This document shows, one piece after another, positions 32,135 through 42,479 of a stretch of DNA of 64,000 nucleotides. Made by a program: the position numbers and the translations under genes. The notes beneath the pieces are model-generated. The model did not search any database. It saw only the letters and a program-made list of their open reading frames with translations, and was not told the origin of the DNA. Source of the DNA: Agrypnia vestita (taxonomy: Eukaryota > Arthropoda > Insecta > Trichoptera > Phryganeidae); assembly GCA_016648135.1 (NCBI GenBank), contig JADDOH010023632.1:186001-250000 (forward strand). The letters are read 5' to 3'. Positions within the stretch are counted from its first letter, which is position 1; each line of letters opens with the position of its first letter.

Positions 32135-32800
32135 TTAATCATCATTGAGAATATATACAACCGCAATCATTTAAGATAATAATCGTGAACCACGGTGCCA
32201 CCGCTATAATTTATCATCACTTCAAGATTCAATAGACAGTAGTTGTTAAGTTTAATGTGGACACCCTGGACAGCGATTGTGGGGAATTTAATTGTACTCT
32301 GCGCACTCACAGAAAGTACAAATTAACTTTCTTCGCCAGGGGATTCGCGATTCCAAATTATTGTTAAGGACGGCTGTTCTAGTTTATTCGAGAGGCGGGG
32401 AATTCAACATTTATTGCGGCGGTTATATTGTACATTCTCCTCATTCAATTGCCGACAGAAGAAAAGACAGAGAAAAACAGCTGATGCACACCTGCAAGGG
32501 AAGTAAAAAAATAGACACGCTGTGCATGCCGGAGAAAATATTCCGGAAAATGGTGTAATTCCGCTCGGCGAGTCCTTTTGCCGCTCGTTGGTTTCGTTTT
32601 CTCTGCAGGATTATGCGGATAAAACATATCGCTGCCAACCGACATGTTAAATAACGACTAACTAAAGCATAAGTGAAATCAAAATGTATTATATTATATT
32701 AACATTAATGAGCTTTCGCTAATACACTAACGTATTAATAATAATGTAAAGTATGTTCATTATTCCAAGAAAATGCAGCACGTTTTGAATTTGTAAATGG
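32135..32800. other. No gene recognised
   Basis: An 88-codon plus-strand frame (32,292-32,558) has no recognisable domain. Confidence 0.35.
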
Positions 32801-32807
32801 GTTAAAA

Positions 32808-33160
32808 ATACTAGCGGTTTGTGCATGGTGTATCCCGGGTTTCAGGTGTGACAGTAAGGTGGGGTGGAATGACAATATTTTCTCAAGGGTACTGGAGTGC
32901 AAATGAACAAAATTTTGATTGCATTGATTTCGGGAGGAATGATGACCAAGAAGAGGATGCAAAATTTGAAATGAAAGGCATTCTTGTATAATACTCATTG
33001 GAGGGAGTGGTTTGTAATGAAATGGCTACAAGAAGAGAGAGATTGCCTGTGTTTTGCGCAGAGTACCTACTAAAGAGAGCAAAATTTGGTTTAGATCGGT
33101 TAAAGGGAGTAGGGCTATATGGAGAACAGACAGACATTCAGTTTTTAATACATAGATGAG
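32808..33160 (+). repeat. Retroelement-type repeat family A, copy 2
   Basis: Starts TACTAGCGGTTTGTGC...CCCGGGT and ends AGAACAGACAGACATTCAGTTTTTAATACATAGATGAG, the layout of copy 1. The middle is diverged and lacks the full tandem array. Confidence 0.6.
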
Positions 33161-33169
33161 ATAACTGTG

Positions 33170-33408
33170 AACCCATTTGTCCATAAATTTTATTCATTTA
33201 AAGATTTCCTAATGATCGATAAAAAAAAAATCACTAACAATATTAAATCAGAGTAAGAATTTAATTTTGAATGTGTCATATTTTATAATCAGCAAAAAAA
33301 TTAATAAGACATAAGATTTATTATTTTTATTTCAACGGTTTCGTGATATTAAATGCAAAATCAATCCGCGTAAAGATTTATTATATAAACATGTCAAACT
33401 ATTATACG
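33170..33408. other. No feature recognised
   Basis: AT-rich spacer between two repeats. Confidence 0.4.
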
Positions 33409-33676
33409 TACTAGTTGTTACCCGTCAAAAATGACGGAACATTGATTCGCGTTTTTGCTAGGCCCTAGTATATATTTATATATTTTGGCGGTCCGCGGAG
33501 AGGCAGCGGTAGCAATATCGCTATCGTTGCCGCCTTCGGGTTTGCTGGCCGGGGTTCAAGCCCCACCTCCGGCCGTTTAATTTGTTTTTTTTTAGCCGTG
33601 AATTCGAACGAAATTACGGACGTTGCACGACGTTACGGAGACAGACGGACAGACAACGAAATTATTATATTTAGAT
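33409..33676 (+). repeat. Dispersed repeat family B, copy 2 (most complete)
   Basis: TACTAGTTGTTACCCGTCAA, then ATGACGGAACATTG, GCTAGGCCCTAGTATATAT, a GC-rich block with GGCCGGGGTTCAAGCCCC and CTCCGGCCG, and the tail ACGGAGACAGACGGACAGAC plus AAATTATTATATTTAG. The GGTTCAAGCC B-box-like core is flanked by pairing GGCCGG/CCGGCC, like an isolated T arm. Confidence 0.7.
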
Positions 33677-33849
33677 TAGCAATTTAAAGATCGCTTGGGC
33701 TAGTAAGTTGTCATCCACAAGCGCAGAAATCGTTATCGTACATACTTTTATATAGTATAGTAAACCTACATATTTAACCCAAAAATATTATAATGTCATC
33801 AGACAATTTCTAAATCAGTTAAGTTAAATCATAGTAGTCTCACAGAGAC

Positions 33850-33960
33850 GAAGCTATTTATATGGAAAACGTGTATGGAAGTCTTTATAGGGTGGTCCAG
33901 GGCTTTTGAGCTTTGTGAGCTGGCTTAAGTTATCACTTTACACAACGTAACGTTCACCTA
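33850..33960 (-). repeat. MITE family M, minus-strand fragment
   Basis: Minus strand: GTGAACGTTACGTTGTGTAA, AGTGATAACTTAAGCCAGC, AAAGACTTCCATAC. Confidence 0.55.
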
Positions 33961-34092
33961 TTCTGCTGTAAGAACATCAACACATAAAAAAAATTAAAGT
34001 TGTAGGTAGGTACATATATATGTTATAAATCAGTTTCATATATTCTAATGAACTATTCTAGATACATCTATAGTTCTTTCCGTGACATAGTA

Positions 34093-34235
34093 CAGTTGCC
34101 GACAAACTATTTGAAATTTTTTGGCATAGTGGGGGAATGCGCAGAAGACAATATTTGGGTCTCTTTGGTGGAATGGTACATGCGCAAACTTTCCCCCACT
34201 ACGCCGTAAAATTTCAAGATGTTTGCCGGCTACTG
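34093..34235. mobile_element. Hairpin MITE family L, copy 1 (143 bp, TA duplication)
   Basis: Starts CAGTTGCCGACAAACTATTT and ends GATGTTTGCCGGCTACTG, nearly palindromic throughout (GTGGGGGAATGCGC versus GCGCAAACTTTCCCCCAC). Flanked by TA on both sides (34,091-34,092; 34,236-34,237), pointing to Tc1/mariner-type mobilisation. Confidence 0.8.
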
Positions 34236-34317
34236 TAGTACACGTAGATTTCGCAGATGACAATGACATTTAAGTGGAATATTAAACAATATTTTTAGTG
34301 AATATATGAATTGTTTA

Positions 34318-34450
34318 ACATATACACTAGAATACGCCCGAAAATTATTATTTCAATTTTTTTTAAATTATTTTTGTAGACCAGTATATATTTTTAACAA
34401 TATTTGTATTTTTAAATTTAAATTACATATTAAAAAAAATATTTTTTTTT
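34318..34450 (+). mobile_element. Penelope-like terminal fragment
   Basis: ACACTAGAATACGCCCGAAA, then TTTTTGTAGACCAGTATATA correspond to the minus-strand PLE sequence at about 31,715-31,762 in opposite orientation. Confidence 0.5.
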
Positions 34451-34629
34451 ATCTTTTTCAAATCAAATTAAGACAATTTAGAAAACAGCTTCGCAAAAAA
34501 GAAGATCCCATGAACGGCATGCATTGCACCACGCAAAAATGAGATATTTTTCAGAACAAAAAATTAAAAAATACAACACTCGTGAATAGGTCTTGGATAA
34601 AATTATAATCTATCGGTGCAAGCTAACCG

Positions 34630-34910
34630 GAACAGTCATTAACTGAACGGGACGGAGCGACGCGCGACGTCAGCACAAGTCCGCGCCGGACAAATGTCGT
34701 GCACGGCCAAGATGATGGCGGTTAACGCCATAAGCGTCACGGAAGAACTCCAATTTGACCCCGTTACGACCTCCCGCATTAGCGACACCCCATGACCCGA
34801 TTTTCCGGTTCAAATGTTCGCGTCAATCCAACTCTCTCGGGAGCAGGAACTAGAGCACTGTTCACATAGCGAGCTGCTCGCTATCCCCGAGAACTAAAAT
34901 TAAGGGCAAG
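34630..34910. other. GC-rich, unique-looking tract
   Basis: CGGGACGGAGCGACGCGCGA, GCCAAGATGATGGCGG, CTCTCTCGGGAGCAGG, GAGCTGCTCGCTATCCCCGAG: balanced composition, no repeat family, no open frame. A candidate conserved non-coding or regulatory tract rather than transposon DNA. Confidence 0.3.
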
Positions 34911-34948
34911 TGTTATATTTTCATCCTGTGTCGAGTCAATAGTCTATT

Positions 34949-35305
34949 AAGGGGGAATACCTACCTAGATATTTCGAAAAAATCGATTTTAAAATTTTTG
35001 CACTTTCTTAAAGCTTGAGATCTTAAGAATGTCTGATGAAAATTTCAAGCAAATATTCAGATAAATAACAAAGTTATAGCTGATAATAGTGGCATCTATT
35101 TGTTGATTACGCACCGCGATACACGTAGGTAGCTGCCATTCGGGCTCTTTCATAATAGAAACGTAAGACCTGTTTCTATTATGTTTGTGAAGAGTGCTCG
35201 ATGATATGGGAAGTCTAAGCAAAATGGAGGACTTATAATTATGGACTTAAAAAAAATCACGAAAATTGTCTTTTTTTCGCGCTTCGTAGATAGGTATTCC
35301 CCCTT
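34949..35305. mobile_element. TIR element family J (AAGGGGGAATACCTA)
   Basis: Left end AAGGGGGAATACCTACCTA and right end TAGATAGGTATTCCCCCTT are inverted repeats with one difference over 18 bp. The 357-bp interior is non-coding. The first nine bases resemble the left end of the Mutator-like element at 24,921 (AAGGGGGTATTCTA), so the two may belong to one superfamily. Confidence 0.75.
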
Positions 35306-35830
35306 CAGTGATCACTTCACACAATGTAACGTTCACCAATCCACCCATGGCAGAATATCACATCTATCAAATTTTTGAATGTGAAACTTCACTACACATA
35401 TAAAGGATATTGCTATAAAAAATCCAATAATATAGATACCTCATTAGTGACATCTGTATTCGATAAGGGGAATGAAAAAGCTTTGGACGCCGGTGGCGCT
35501 GATGTTAATTACAACACATACGCGAAACGGATTGTAAAACTTAAATATGTCTGCAACTTCCAAAAATTTGATAGATGTATTCTATCGTGGGTGGAAATGG
35601 TGAACGTTATATTGTGAAAAATGATCACTTAAACCAACCGTACGATACATCGTAAGCTCTATGAACACTCAAAAACTTTCATACCTACTTTCCCATAAAA
35701 AAAAATATAATTTCGTTTCTATGAGACATCAATAATATACTTTGATTAATGATGTCCTCTGTGATAAAATCCAGTACTGTGTTTATTGAAAAATTTAGAC
35801 AAACCCAAAATATTCTGAACAATATTTAGT
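35306..35830 (+). mobile_element. MITE family M, copy with long hairpin
   Basis: A left arm at 35,308-35,366 (TGATCACTTCACACAATGTA, ACGTTCACC, CATCTATCAAATTTTT) is the inverse of 35,565-35,625. The right part continues with GATACATCGTAAGCTCTATG and ends with AAAATCCAGTACTGTG, shared with 39,263. Confidence 0.65.
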
Positions 35831-35949
35831 TTGGATAATTATTTTATTTTTTATTGGCACGAGTTAAGATACATATTTGTATATCGGAATATTTTCAAAA
35901 AAAAATGGCCGCGTTAAGTCTATTTCCGTAGAACTCCTCCGCGACTGAC

Positions 35950-36245
35950 GTGCAATATTCTCCGGTGCACGTTTGTTGGATACAGAAAAGAAGATCATGT
36001 ACTTATTTAAATAAATGAAATATGAATGTAGCATATCGGATTTGGAAAAGAACATTTATGTTTTTGTAAAATTGAGAGCAATTTGAAGAAAGAAAAAATA
36101 TATAGCCGATTGCTTTAAACAAATGGTATATCGAATTGAAATATCCGTATGTTAGCAATAAAAAATTTGATTTAATAAAATAAAAATTATAAAGAAAAAC
36201 AACATTGTATATAGGTACTCTTTTATTTATCACGTACCTACATTT
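35950..36245. repeat. Hairpin MITE family P, fragment
   Basis: GATACAGAAAAGAAGATCAT, GTACTTATTT, GAAATATGAATGTAGCATAT, CGGATTTGGAAAA resembles the minus strand of 51,590-51,690. Confidence 0.55.
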
Positions 36246-36488
36246 TTTAATGCCTTACATTAATATACACAGAATAAACCAACATAATAAATATGTACAG
36301 ATTAAGATAAAAATACAAAATTAACCCAACAAATCTTGTTGGCCCAGAGTTTACAAAACGATAAATAAAAAATATTTCCATTATTTATTCAGTTTAATGT
36401 GATATTCGCGTGTTAAATTCATGTTTAAATTTGTTACGATATATTGAACTTTGAGGCTTTATAGGTATATTATATGTAATTATATTAC

Positions 36489-36570
36489 ATACTAGTTGCA
36501 ACCCGTCAAAAATGACGAAACATTGGTTAGCGTCTTTGCTAAGCCCTAGTACATATATATTTATAGCCTC
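36489..36570 (+). repeat. Dispersed repeat family B, copy 3 (5' part)
   Basis: TACTAGTTGCAACCCGTCAA, AAATGACGAAACATTGG, TTTGCTAAGCCCTAGTACAT. Cut off by the family C element that follows. Confidence 0.65.
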
Positions 36571-36584
36571 TTTTTGTTGCTCGA

Positions 36585-36780
36585 ATGCAGTCACAGAGGA
36601 TTACTAATTTAAAATGTAATGAATTCTAGATGTATCTATCGCTTCCGAAATTATGTTTCTTATAAATTTATAGGCTGTTTCCTATAAAATCTCGAATTCA
36701 GTACATTATAAATGAGCAATCTTCGACGACAACATTTAATTATTTTTTTTGGATATTTTTGCCTTTGTTTTTATACCCCA
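36585..36780. mobile_element. Hairpin MITE family C, copy 2
   Basis: GCAGTCACAGAGGATTACTA and its inverse near 36,705-36,735 (ACATTATAAATGAGCAATC), then GGATATTTTTGCCTTTG and TTTTTATACCCC, as in copy 1. Confidence 0.65.
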
Positions 36781-36785
36781 CATAT

Positions 36786-36948
36786 TCGGCCGTATTCTGA
36801 ACTAAGCAATATTGCTATTTCTGTTTGATTGAATTCATTAATTTCAAATCTGTCAAACTTAAAACATCAAAATTGGCGACATTACAATGTTATACAATAA
36901 CTGTCAAGATTCAGAAATAGCAATATTGCTTAGTTCAGATTATGGCCG
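36786..36948. mobile_element. Hairpin MITE family N
   Basis: Left GGCCGTATTCTGAACTAAGC, AATATTGCTATTTCTG and right CAGAAATAGCAATATTGCTT, AGTTCAGATTATGGCC are inverted repeats of about 36 bp. The core AGCAATATTGCT is itself palindromic. Confidence 0.75.
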
Positions 36949-37344
36949 GTAATGTATGTAGATATTGGCGGTCGAATAGCTATTTTAATACATTAATAAT
37001 AATTTCCCAATGCAAACGAAGGAAATTATTTATTTTTTCGTCAATTCGTTTAAACGAACAACAAGAGCGTACAGTTGGGGAGATCAGGTCAAGGATTGTG
37101 GGAAACAGACTCGACCCAGATGCCTGCGAAGGGACAATGTGTACAGTTCACATTGAAGGGCACATTGTGACGTCACAGGCGGCGAACTCCTCCAGTTTGA
37201 TTACATCCTAACAACCATTGCGGATCCGCTGCTGGACGAAGACTTCTCCTTTGCTCTTTTCTGTCTTCATACAGTTCTGGTAATGTCGTCTACCTATCGA
37301 GAATGGGATTTTACTACAGGAGCGAGGTGAAAAACTTAAGCACA

Positions 37345-37415
37345 AACAAGTCGGTCTTGTGGTTGGGACTCTCGCCTCGTGATCCGAAGGTCGCGGGTTC
37401 GAACCTCACTCCAGA
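37345..37415 (+). repeat. tRNA-like SINE head
   Basis: GTCTTGTGGTTGGGACTCTC, GCCTCGTGATCC, GAAGGTCGCGGGTTCGAACC, TCACTCCAGACC. A-box-like and B-box (GGTTCGAACC) spacing is tRNA-like, and GTCT...AGAC ends weakly pair, but the D arm is short and there is no clean seven-base acceptor stem. A related head lies at 10,750 (-). Confidence 0.55.
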
Positions 37416-37419
37416 CCAT

Positions 37420-38960
37420 AAGTTAGCGTTTAGGTTAATTTGAAAATAGTAAGAATATTCATGTGACACGTAGGTATTCCGTGTTCGCATCTCTATTTAA
37501 AAAAAAAACAAGGCTGAAACCACATTATATAAAGATTTACAGAGATTAACCAAATTCGTTCTTTGGGTCACAGCGGAAGAATGTCCCCTGCGCGTATGTT
37601 TAAGAAATATTTTTACCGCAGATAAAGTATTTGTTAAATCCTTTATAATAATATAATAAACAAAACGTATTTTTTTACAACAGACGTTGTTTTTTTTTTC
37701 ATTTCGTTCCAAACCGAGTCTCTTATATAAAAAGGCGTTCCTGTAATGAATCGCGACTTATTCACTAAGACATTATACTTTTAAAGAGCATTTAGTTTGA
37801 CCTTTTCACAATTGTTTGAAAATTTACAAGCTCGTAGTAATTTTTACAAACAAGTCAAACGTATTGGAACCGGCCGTGGCACAAGGTTTTGTACCAAGTT
37901 ATTCACGTAAGTTCATCTGTTCATATTTTGGTGGTTTGTGGCTGAAACCAACGAATTTTAAAATTATTGGTCGACTTTTTGGTTACGGTGCTTCAAGGAC
38001 GCTTAGAGTATACTACCTATACATGTCATTAGTGTGCGTGAACGATATCTATGCGAGAAAGAGACAGTGTTATATATGTATATATGTTTCGCGATAGACG
38101 GTAATGCAACAACGCACTTGATAGGTTATGTACACCGCGCCAGTGTGACGTTGTTTTAAATTTGATGTAAATTAAAAAAAAATAATACAAACCATTTTTA
38201 AAATTTTTCCAAAATTTGTTGGTGGTGTTTTTATCATTATATTAATAAAATACAATGTTCACTTTTCATCAAAAATTATTTTCTTACCCACTAGTTTATA
38301 TATAGATAAAGGGCATCGACAGAGTAATTGTTATTTTTTTTAAAGATGTGAAAGGAATGAAATATTAATTTCATCCCCTATATATAAAATAATTTATATG
38401 TACTTGCCACAGATTAGTCAGTGACTGACTTTAAAGTGACAAGAGTAAAAAACCGACTGCGGAAAAATATTAAACAGTTGACCGAAATTTTAAGAAACGG
38501 AAAATACATTAATCTCGTTTTTTAAAATAATAATGTTGCACCACAAAGTGACCGCCGTAACAGTTAATAATATCAGAAGAGAAAATGTTTGCAATGAATT
38601 ATTTGTATTGTTTCTGTGTCAGGATATCCGTGCGTGATAGATGGCATTAAGTTTACGTGTACAAAAAAAATGGAGCAATTAATCTTGTTTTTTAATTAAC
38701 TTTGAACTTAACGAAAAATTAAACTAAATATACGTAATGCGGTAAATCCACTTCACCAAATAACACGATTATAATGTGAAACATTTATCTCTCACATACA
38801 ACATCTTAAAAATATCATTTTTAGCGCATTCAAAATAATAACAAATAATTTCAATACATACGTTGGTTTGTTATCACAAATTTTGTATTTAAAAAAATCA
38901 TATGTTTTTTCGGCTTGTCAGCGGGTTAATAAATGATTCAAAGTGTATACAACCAGTTTT
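37420..38960. other. No gene recognised
   Basis: AT-rich. A 93-codon plus frame (37,816-38,097) has no recognisable domain. Confidence 0.35.
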
Positions 38961-38965
38961 TTACA

Positions 38966-39305
38966 TTGATAATATTTTGAATTTGAAAAATTTTATAGAA
39001 AACAGTACTGGATTTTGTCCCAGCATAAATTCAACTTCCAAAAAAATTGATAGATGTGGTATTCTATAATATCATGGGTGGAAATGGTGAACTTTACATT
39101 GTGTAAAGTGATCAATTAAACCAGCCGTACGATACATCGTAAGCCCTATGAACACCCAAAGACTTCAATACCTACTTTCCCATAAAAAAAATATAATTTC
39201 GTCTATATGAGACGTCAATAATATACCTTGATTAATGATGTTCCTGGGACAAAATCCAGTACTGTGTTCTGAAAAATTTGGACAAACTCAAAATATTCTG
39301 AATAT
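38966..39305. mobile_element. MITE family M, complete copy
   Basis: CAGTACTGGATTTTGTCCCA at about 39,004 and TGGGACAAAATCCAGTACTG at about 39,244 are perfect inverses. Complementarity continues outward (AATATTTTGAATTTG versus CAAACTCAAAATATT). The interior carries GGGTGGAAATGGTGAAC and CGATACATCGTAAGCCC. Confidence 0.8.
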
Positions 39306-39587
39306 GTAAATAACTGTAACAAATAGTATATTCCATTAATGTTTCTCCTAAAGTTGTAAGAAGTAACCTTCTGCTTTTGTTTCCCTTGTTTCTGCAAACT
39401 ACAGGCGAAATACTTATTTTTGGCGAAATTGGAACAAATTTAATGAACTCAGAAAAAAGTACAATTTAGACTTATTTCAAAATAATCCTACCATGGCGCA
39501 TGCTTTTCGAGCCATTTTTCAAATAAAATATGTTATTATTTTTCTATTAATTACATCCATCTAGTTTTATCAATATACTATATCATA

Positions 39588-40094
39588 CAGGGTGTCTCGA
39601 AGCTGGTAGCAAAAACATTACAAGTGGATACCAGCCTTGATAATGAGTTGAAAATATTCAAGCAACAATGACCTAACATCAATAGTTATGGAGATATGTA
39701 GCAATCAAAGTTTGCATTTTTTTCTCAATATTTCTGTTTGTGTATTTTTTTTTTAAGTTTAACTATCATTATGAAAAATTCATTTGCATTAATACAAGTC
39801 GAATAAAATAATAAAAATCTTGCAAAAATAGAATTTTTTAGAAGGTTTTTAGCATTTTATTTGAGTTGTATTTAAGCAAATAAATTTTTCATAATCAATA
39901 TAAGTAACTGTAATGCTGGTTCAACTTCTTAAAAAAAATACAGAGACATATTGAGAAAAAAATGCAAACTTTGAAATTGTAATCTCCATAACTATTTATG
40001 TTAATTAGGTCATTGGTTGCTTGAACATTTTCGACTCATAGTTAAGGCAGGAAATCCACCTGTAAAGTTTTTGCTACTAGCTATGAGACACCTG
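39588..40094. mobile_element. ACAGGGTGT-type hairpin MITE (family E), complete 507-bp copy
   Basis: Starts CAGGGTGTCTCGAAGCTGG and ends CTAGCTATGAGACACCTG. The arms share ATTCAAGCAACAATGACCTA and its inverse TAGGTCATTGGTTGCTTGAA. Its right edge adjoins the hAT element that starts at 40,102. Confidence 0.8.
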
Positions 40095-40317
40095 TATATA
40101 TTAGAGATGAAACGGATATCCGGTAACTATCCGGTATCCGACCTATTTTTAATATCTGGCCGGATACCGGATAGTACCTCAATATCCGGCCGGATACCGG
40201 ATATTCATTCAATTGCGAAAATTTCAAAAAATTTTCGGCAGTAAATTGTTAAAGGAAGATACTTGCAGGCAAATGAAAACCACATAATCACAGAAAAATT
40301 GTTATTATTTATTTACT

Positions 40318-41096
40318 CAACAAAAATTTATTCGCTTTCTCAACTTTAAATTCAATTGCGTTTCTGACGATTATGACAGTTCATGCAAAAAATATCACAT
40401 CCTACCTTTATACAGACGTCGGGAAATAGGTGATTTGATGTACCTACTAAAAATTGTATCAGGCAACGTCGACTGTCCTGAACTATTAAATAGACTAAAA
40501 TTCCATGTTCCCTGTAGATCTCGTAGACACAACCCAGTCTTTCACATTGATTTTACCTCATCCAACTATCGTCGGAATTCATATTTCTTGAGGGTATGCG
40601 ATGCATTCAATAAACTGATAAGATTATTGGATATTGATCTGTTCGAGTGCAGCCACACAAGATTAAGAAAAATTTTGAGTGCTGAATTTTTTTCCACGTA
40701 ATAATTAAGTTTCTTTTTCTTTTGTTTAAATTTTTTATTCTTTCTTTCTATATAATTAATATGCCTTAGTATATCATAAATATTTATCATTACTGACATA
40801 TTTCTGTTTGTTTAAATTTTTTATTCTTTCTTTCTATATAATTAATATGCCTTAGTATATCATAAATATTTATCATTACTGACATATTTCTGTTTGTTTA
40901 AATTTTTTATTCTTTCTTTCTATATAATTAATATGCCTTAGTATATCATAAATATTTATCATTACTGACATATTTCTAAATGTGGAGACCTGTAATTGGC
41001 CATCTATATTGTATCAATGTTTTCTATGCTTTTTTTTTGTGCTGTTGGTCTTCCATAAACATTAAATAAATAAATAAATAAATAAATTGATTAGTA
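40318..41096 (+). pseudogene. 5'-truncated Jockey/CR1-like LINE, C-terminus and 3' tail
   Basis: An open frame from about 40,318 to the stop at 40,701 gives QKFIRFLNFKFN, YHILPLYRRREIGDLMYLLK, GNVDCPELLNRLKFHVP and then NYRRNSYFLRVCDAFNKL. This is the conserved segment after the reverse transcriptase of Jockey/CR1-type LINEs (LPL..RR...D...L.KI..G..DCPELL, then R.NY...S...R.C...N). The 3' UTR contains three 86-bp tandem units and ends in AAATAAATAAATAAATAAAT at 41,069-41,096, a typical LINE tail. 5' truncation is the usual result of incomplete target-primed reverse transcription. It sits within the hAT element. Confidence 0.82.
40724..40977 (+). repeat. Minisatellite, 86 bp x 3
   Basis: Units start at GTTTAAATTTTTTATTC 40,724, 40,810 and 40,896 and are essentially identical, lying in the LINE 3' UTR. 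Confidence 0.95.
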
Positions 41097-41117
41097 TTCA
41101 AAATTAACCAATGATAA

Positions 41118-41216
41118 ATTAAGATGGGTGAACACTAATTTCTTTGCATTTTTAGGGAATAAGCGATTGCGCATGTTTTCGTAAACAAGACCGGCTTCAG
41201 AAAATAGTCCTTCGCT
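41118..41216 (-). pseudogene. hAT transposase C-terminal (dimerisation) fragment
   Basis: Minus strand gives LFSEAGLVYENMRNRLFPKN, AKKLVFTHLNL. The hAT dimerisation motif (SER.FS.AG.....R.RL.P......) is clear. Just upstream, SASCSVER sits in another frame, so a one-base indel breaks the frame at the SER/LFS junction. Confidence 0.85.
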
Positions 41217-41301
41217 CTACGCTACAAGAAGCTGAAAGGTAAATTCTGGCACATTTTGTAAAATTTGGATACTATTTTGAATTAGCTGACTAGCGAATAT
41301 A

Positions 41302-41430
41302 CAGGGTGTACCAAAGCTAGCAGCAGAAACTCGGCAGGTAGATTCCTGACTATGTTATGAGTCTAAAATGTTCAAGCAACCATGGCCTAATATCAATAGT
41401 TATGGAGATATGCAATATAAAAGTTTGCTT
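41302..41430. mobile_element. Family E MITE, left-end fragment nested in hAT
   Basis: CAGGGTGTACCAAAGCTAGC, then GTTCAAGCAACCATGGCCTA, TATCAATAGTTATGGAG. Same 5' end as 30,780. Confidence 0.75.
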
Positions 41431-41603
41431 TTTTCATTTGCCACTTCGTCGAAACAATCCCGAAATGTATCGTGAGCTTTCGGAATCGTTTCGAGAAATG
41501 GAATCATCATTTGATCAGTGAAAGTCTCGTCACTTCTGTTTCTTTTAGCAGGCCTAGGAAATGGCGATATACTTCCACTATTGAAAGATTCATCAAATGA
41601 CAT
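41400..41603 (-). pseudogene. hAT transposase upstream fragment (probable)
   Basis: 67 codons: ISPFPRPAKRNRSDETFTDQ, then FLETIPKAHDTFRDCFDEVA. It lies on the same strand as, and upstream of, the C-terminal fragment, with composition like hAT inter-domain segments. Assignment rests mainly on position inside the element; the BED finger and catalytic DDE region are not visible. Confidence 0.4.
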
Positions 41604-41635
41604 TATTCCAACAAGTTTTTCGGCTTTTTAAAAAA

Positions 41636-41667
41636 TATATATATAATTATTAAAATTATTATAATTT

Positions 41668-41699
<32 letters not shown>

Positions 41700-41710
41700 A
41701 ATATATATAA
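41636..41710. repeat. AT microsatellite
   Basis: Dense ATATAT runs. Confidence 0.9.
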
Positions 41711-41935
41711 TGTTTAAATCGAAGGCTTTCACGGGTACAATATGTGTTAGTTCTAACTACTTTGGGGGTAACCCGCGTCAAATTCTGGTCGTCAGGACCA
41801 GTCGTCTGCCGACGTTTCGAACAGATCTCACTGTTCGTCTTCAGGGCGCCTTGTCGATGAGCTGCTTCTCCAAAAAGCGTACAACCGTTTGGGTCCGGAG
41901 CTCACCGTCAACTTGACGGTGAGCTCAACCAATCT
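41710..41935 (-). mobile_element. Penelope-like fragment with hammerhead-type motif
   Basis: Minus strand 41,844-41,811: CTGAAGACGAACA, GTGAGATC, TGTTCGAAACGTC. Stem II CGAACA/TGTTCG is perfect and GAAAC is intact; CTGAAGA replaces CTGATGA. TTGACGCGGGTTACCCCC and GTACCCGTGAAAGCCTTCGA follow, as at PLE terminal repeats. Confidence 0.65.
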
Positions 41936-41999
41936 CACTTTAGTACAAAACGACTTTAGTATAAAGCCATTTTGTCACGTGATAAATTCGTGAGGGCTG

Positions 42000-42175
42000 A
42001 TTAGTTGAATTCTATATTGCTTTCTTTGCTTTGAATAGTGTTTTGAAAATATCATTTTGGAATGGATAGATCTATATTTCTTATAAAATCTCGAAATCAG
42101 TACATTTCAAATTCGTCGGTGACTGCATTCAAAACATTTTTTTTGGATATTGCTGTCTTTGCTTCTATTCACTTC
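42000..42175. mobile_element. Family C MITE fragment nested in hAT
   Basis: TTATAAAATCTCGAAATCAG, GTGACTGCATTCAAAAC, TTTTTGGATATTGCTGTCTT, as in copies 1 and 2. Confidence 0.6.
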
Positions 42176-42479
42176 ATATCTAACAGAAAGTATGGATAAT
42201 GGATGAGGAACCTGCTTTTTTTCCTTCCTCACCGTGAGAAATTTGCACTCTATTTGCACGCGCGGCACAATAAAAAACGGCAAACGATCTTTGTTTCATT
42301 GTTCACATTTTTTTTGATTATCTTGTAATATATAAATTATAACAATAACAAATGGCGTTATTTCCGTGACTATGGACCGAACATTCGGTGGCCGGATATC
42401 TGGCTATCCGGCTTAGGAGCTCGCCGGATATCCGGTATCCGGCCAAATCACTATCCGTTTCATCTCTAGTATATATATA

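Larger units (their letters stand above)
40102..42468 (-). mobile_element. hAT transposon with nested insertions
   Basis: Ends TAGAGATGAAACGGATA (40,102) and the inverse TATCCGTTTCATCTCTA (to 42,468; allowing one step) are flanked by the perfect 8-bp duplication GTATATAT (40,094-40,101; 42,469-42,476). Subterminal CCGGATATCCGG-type repeats are dense at both ends. The transposase lies on the minus strand: an upstream part at 41,603-41,400 and the C-terminal dimerisation region at 41,216-41,118. Into it were inserted a LINE (40,318-41,096), a family E MITE (41,302-41,430), a PLE fragment (about 41,710-41,935) and a family C MITE (about 42,000-42,175). Boundaries are firm because of TIR plus duplication. 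Confidence 0.88.

Noticed and set aside
37345..37415. Functional tRNA gene
   Set aside because: B box is good, but the acceptor stem and D arm do not form a complete cloverleaf.
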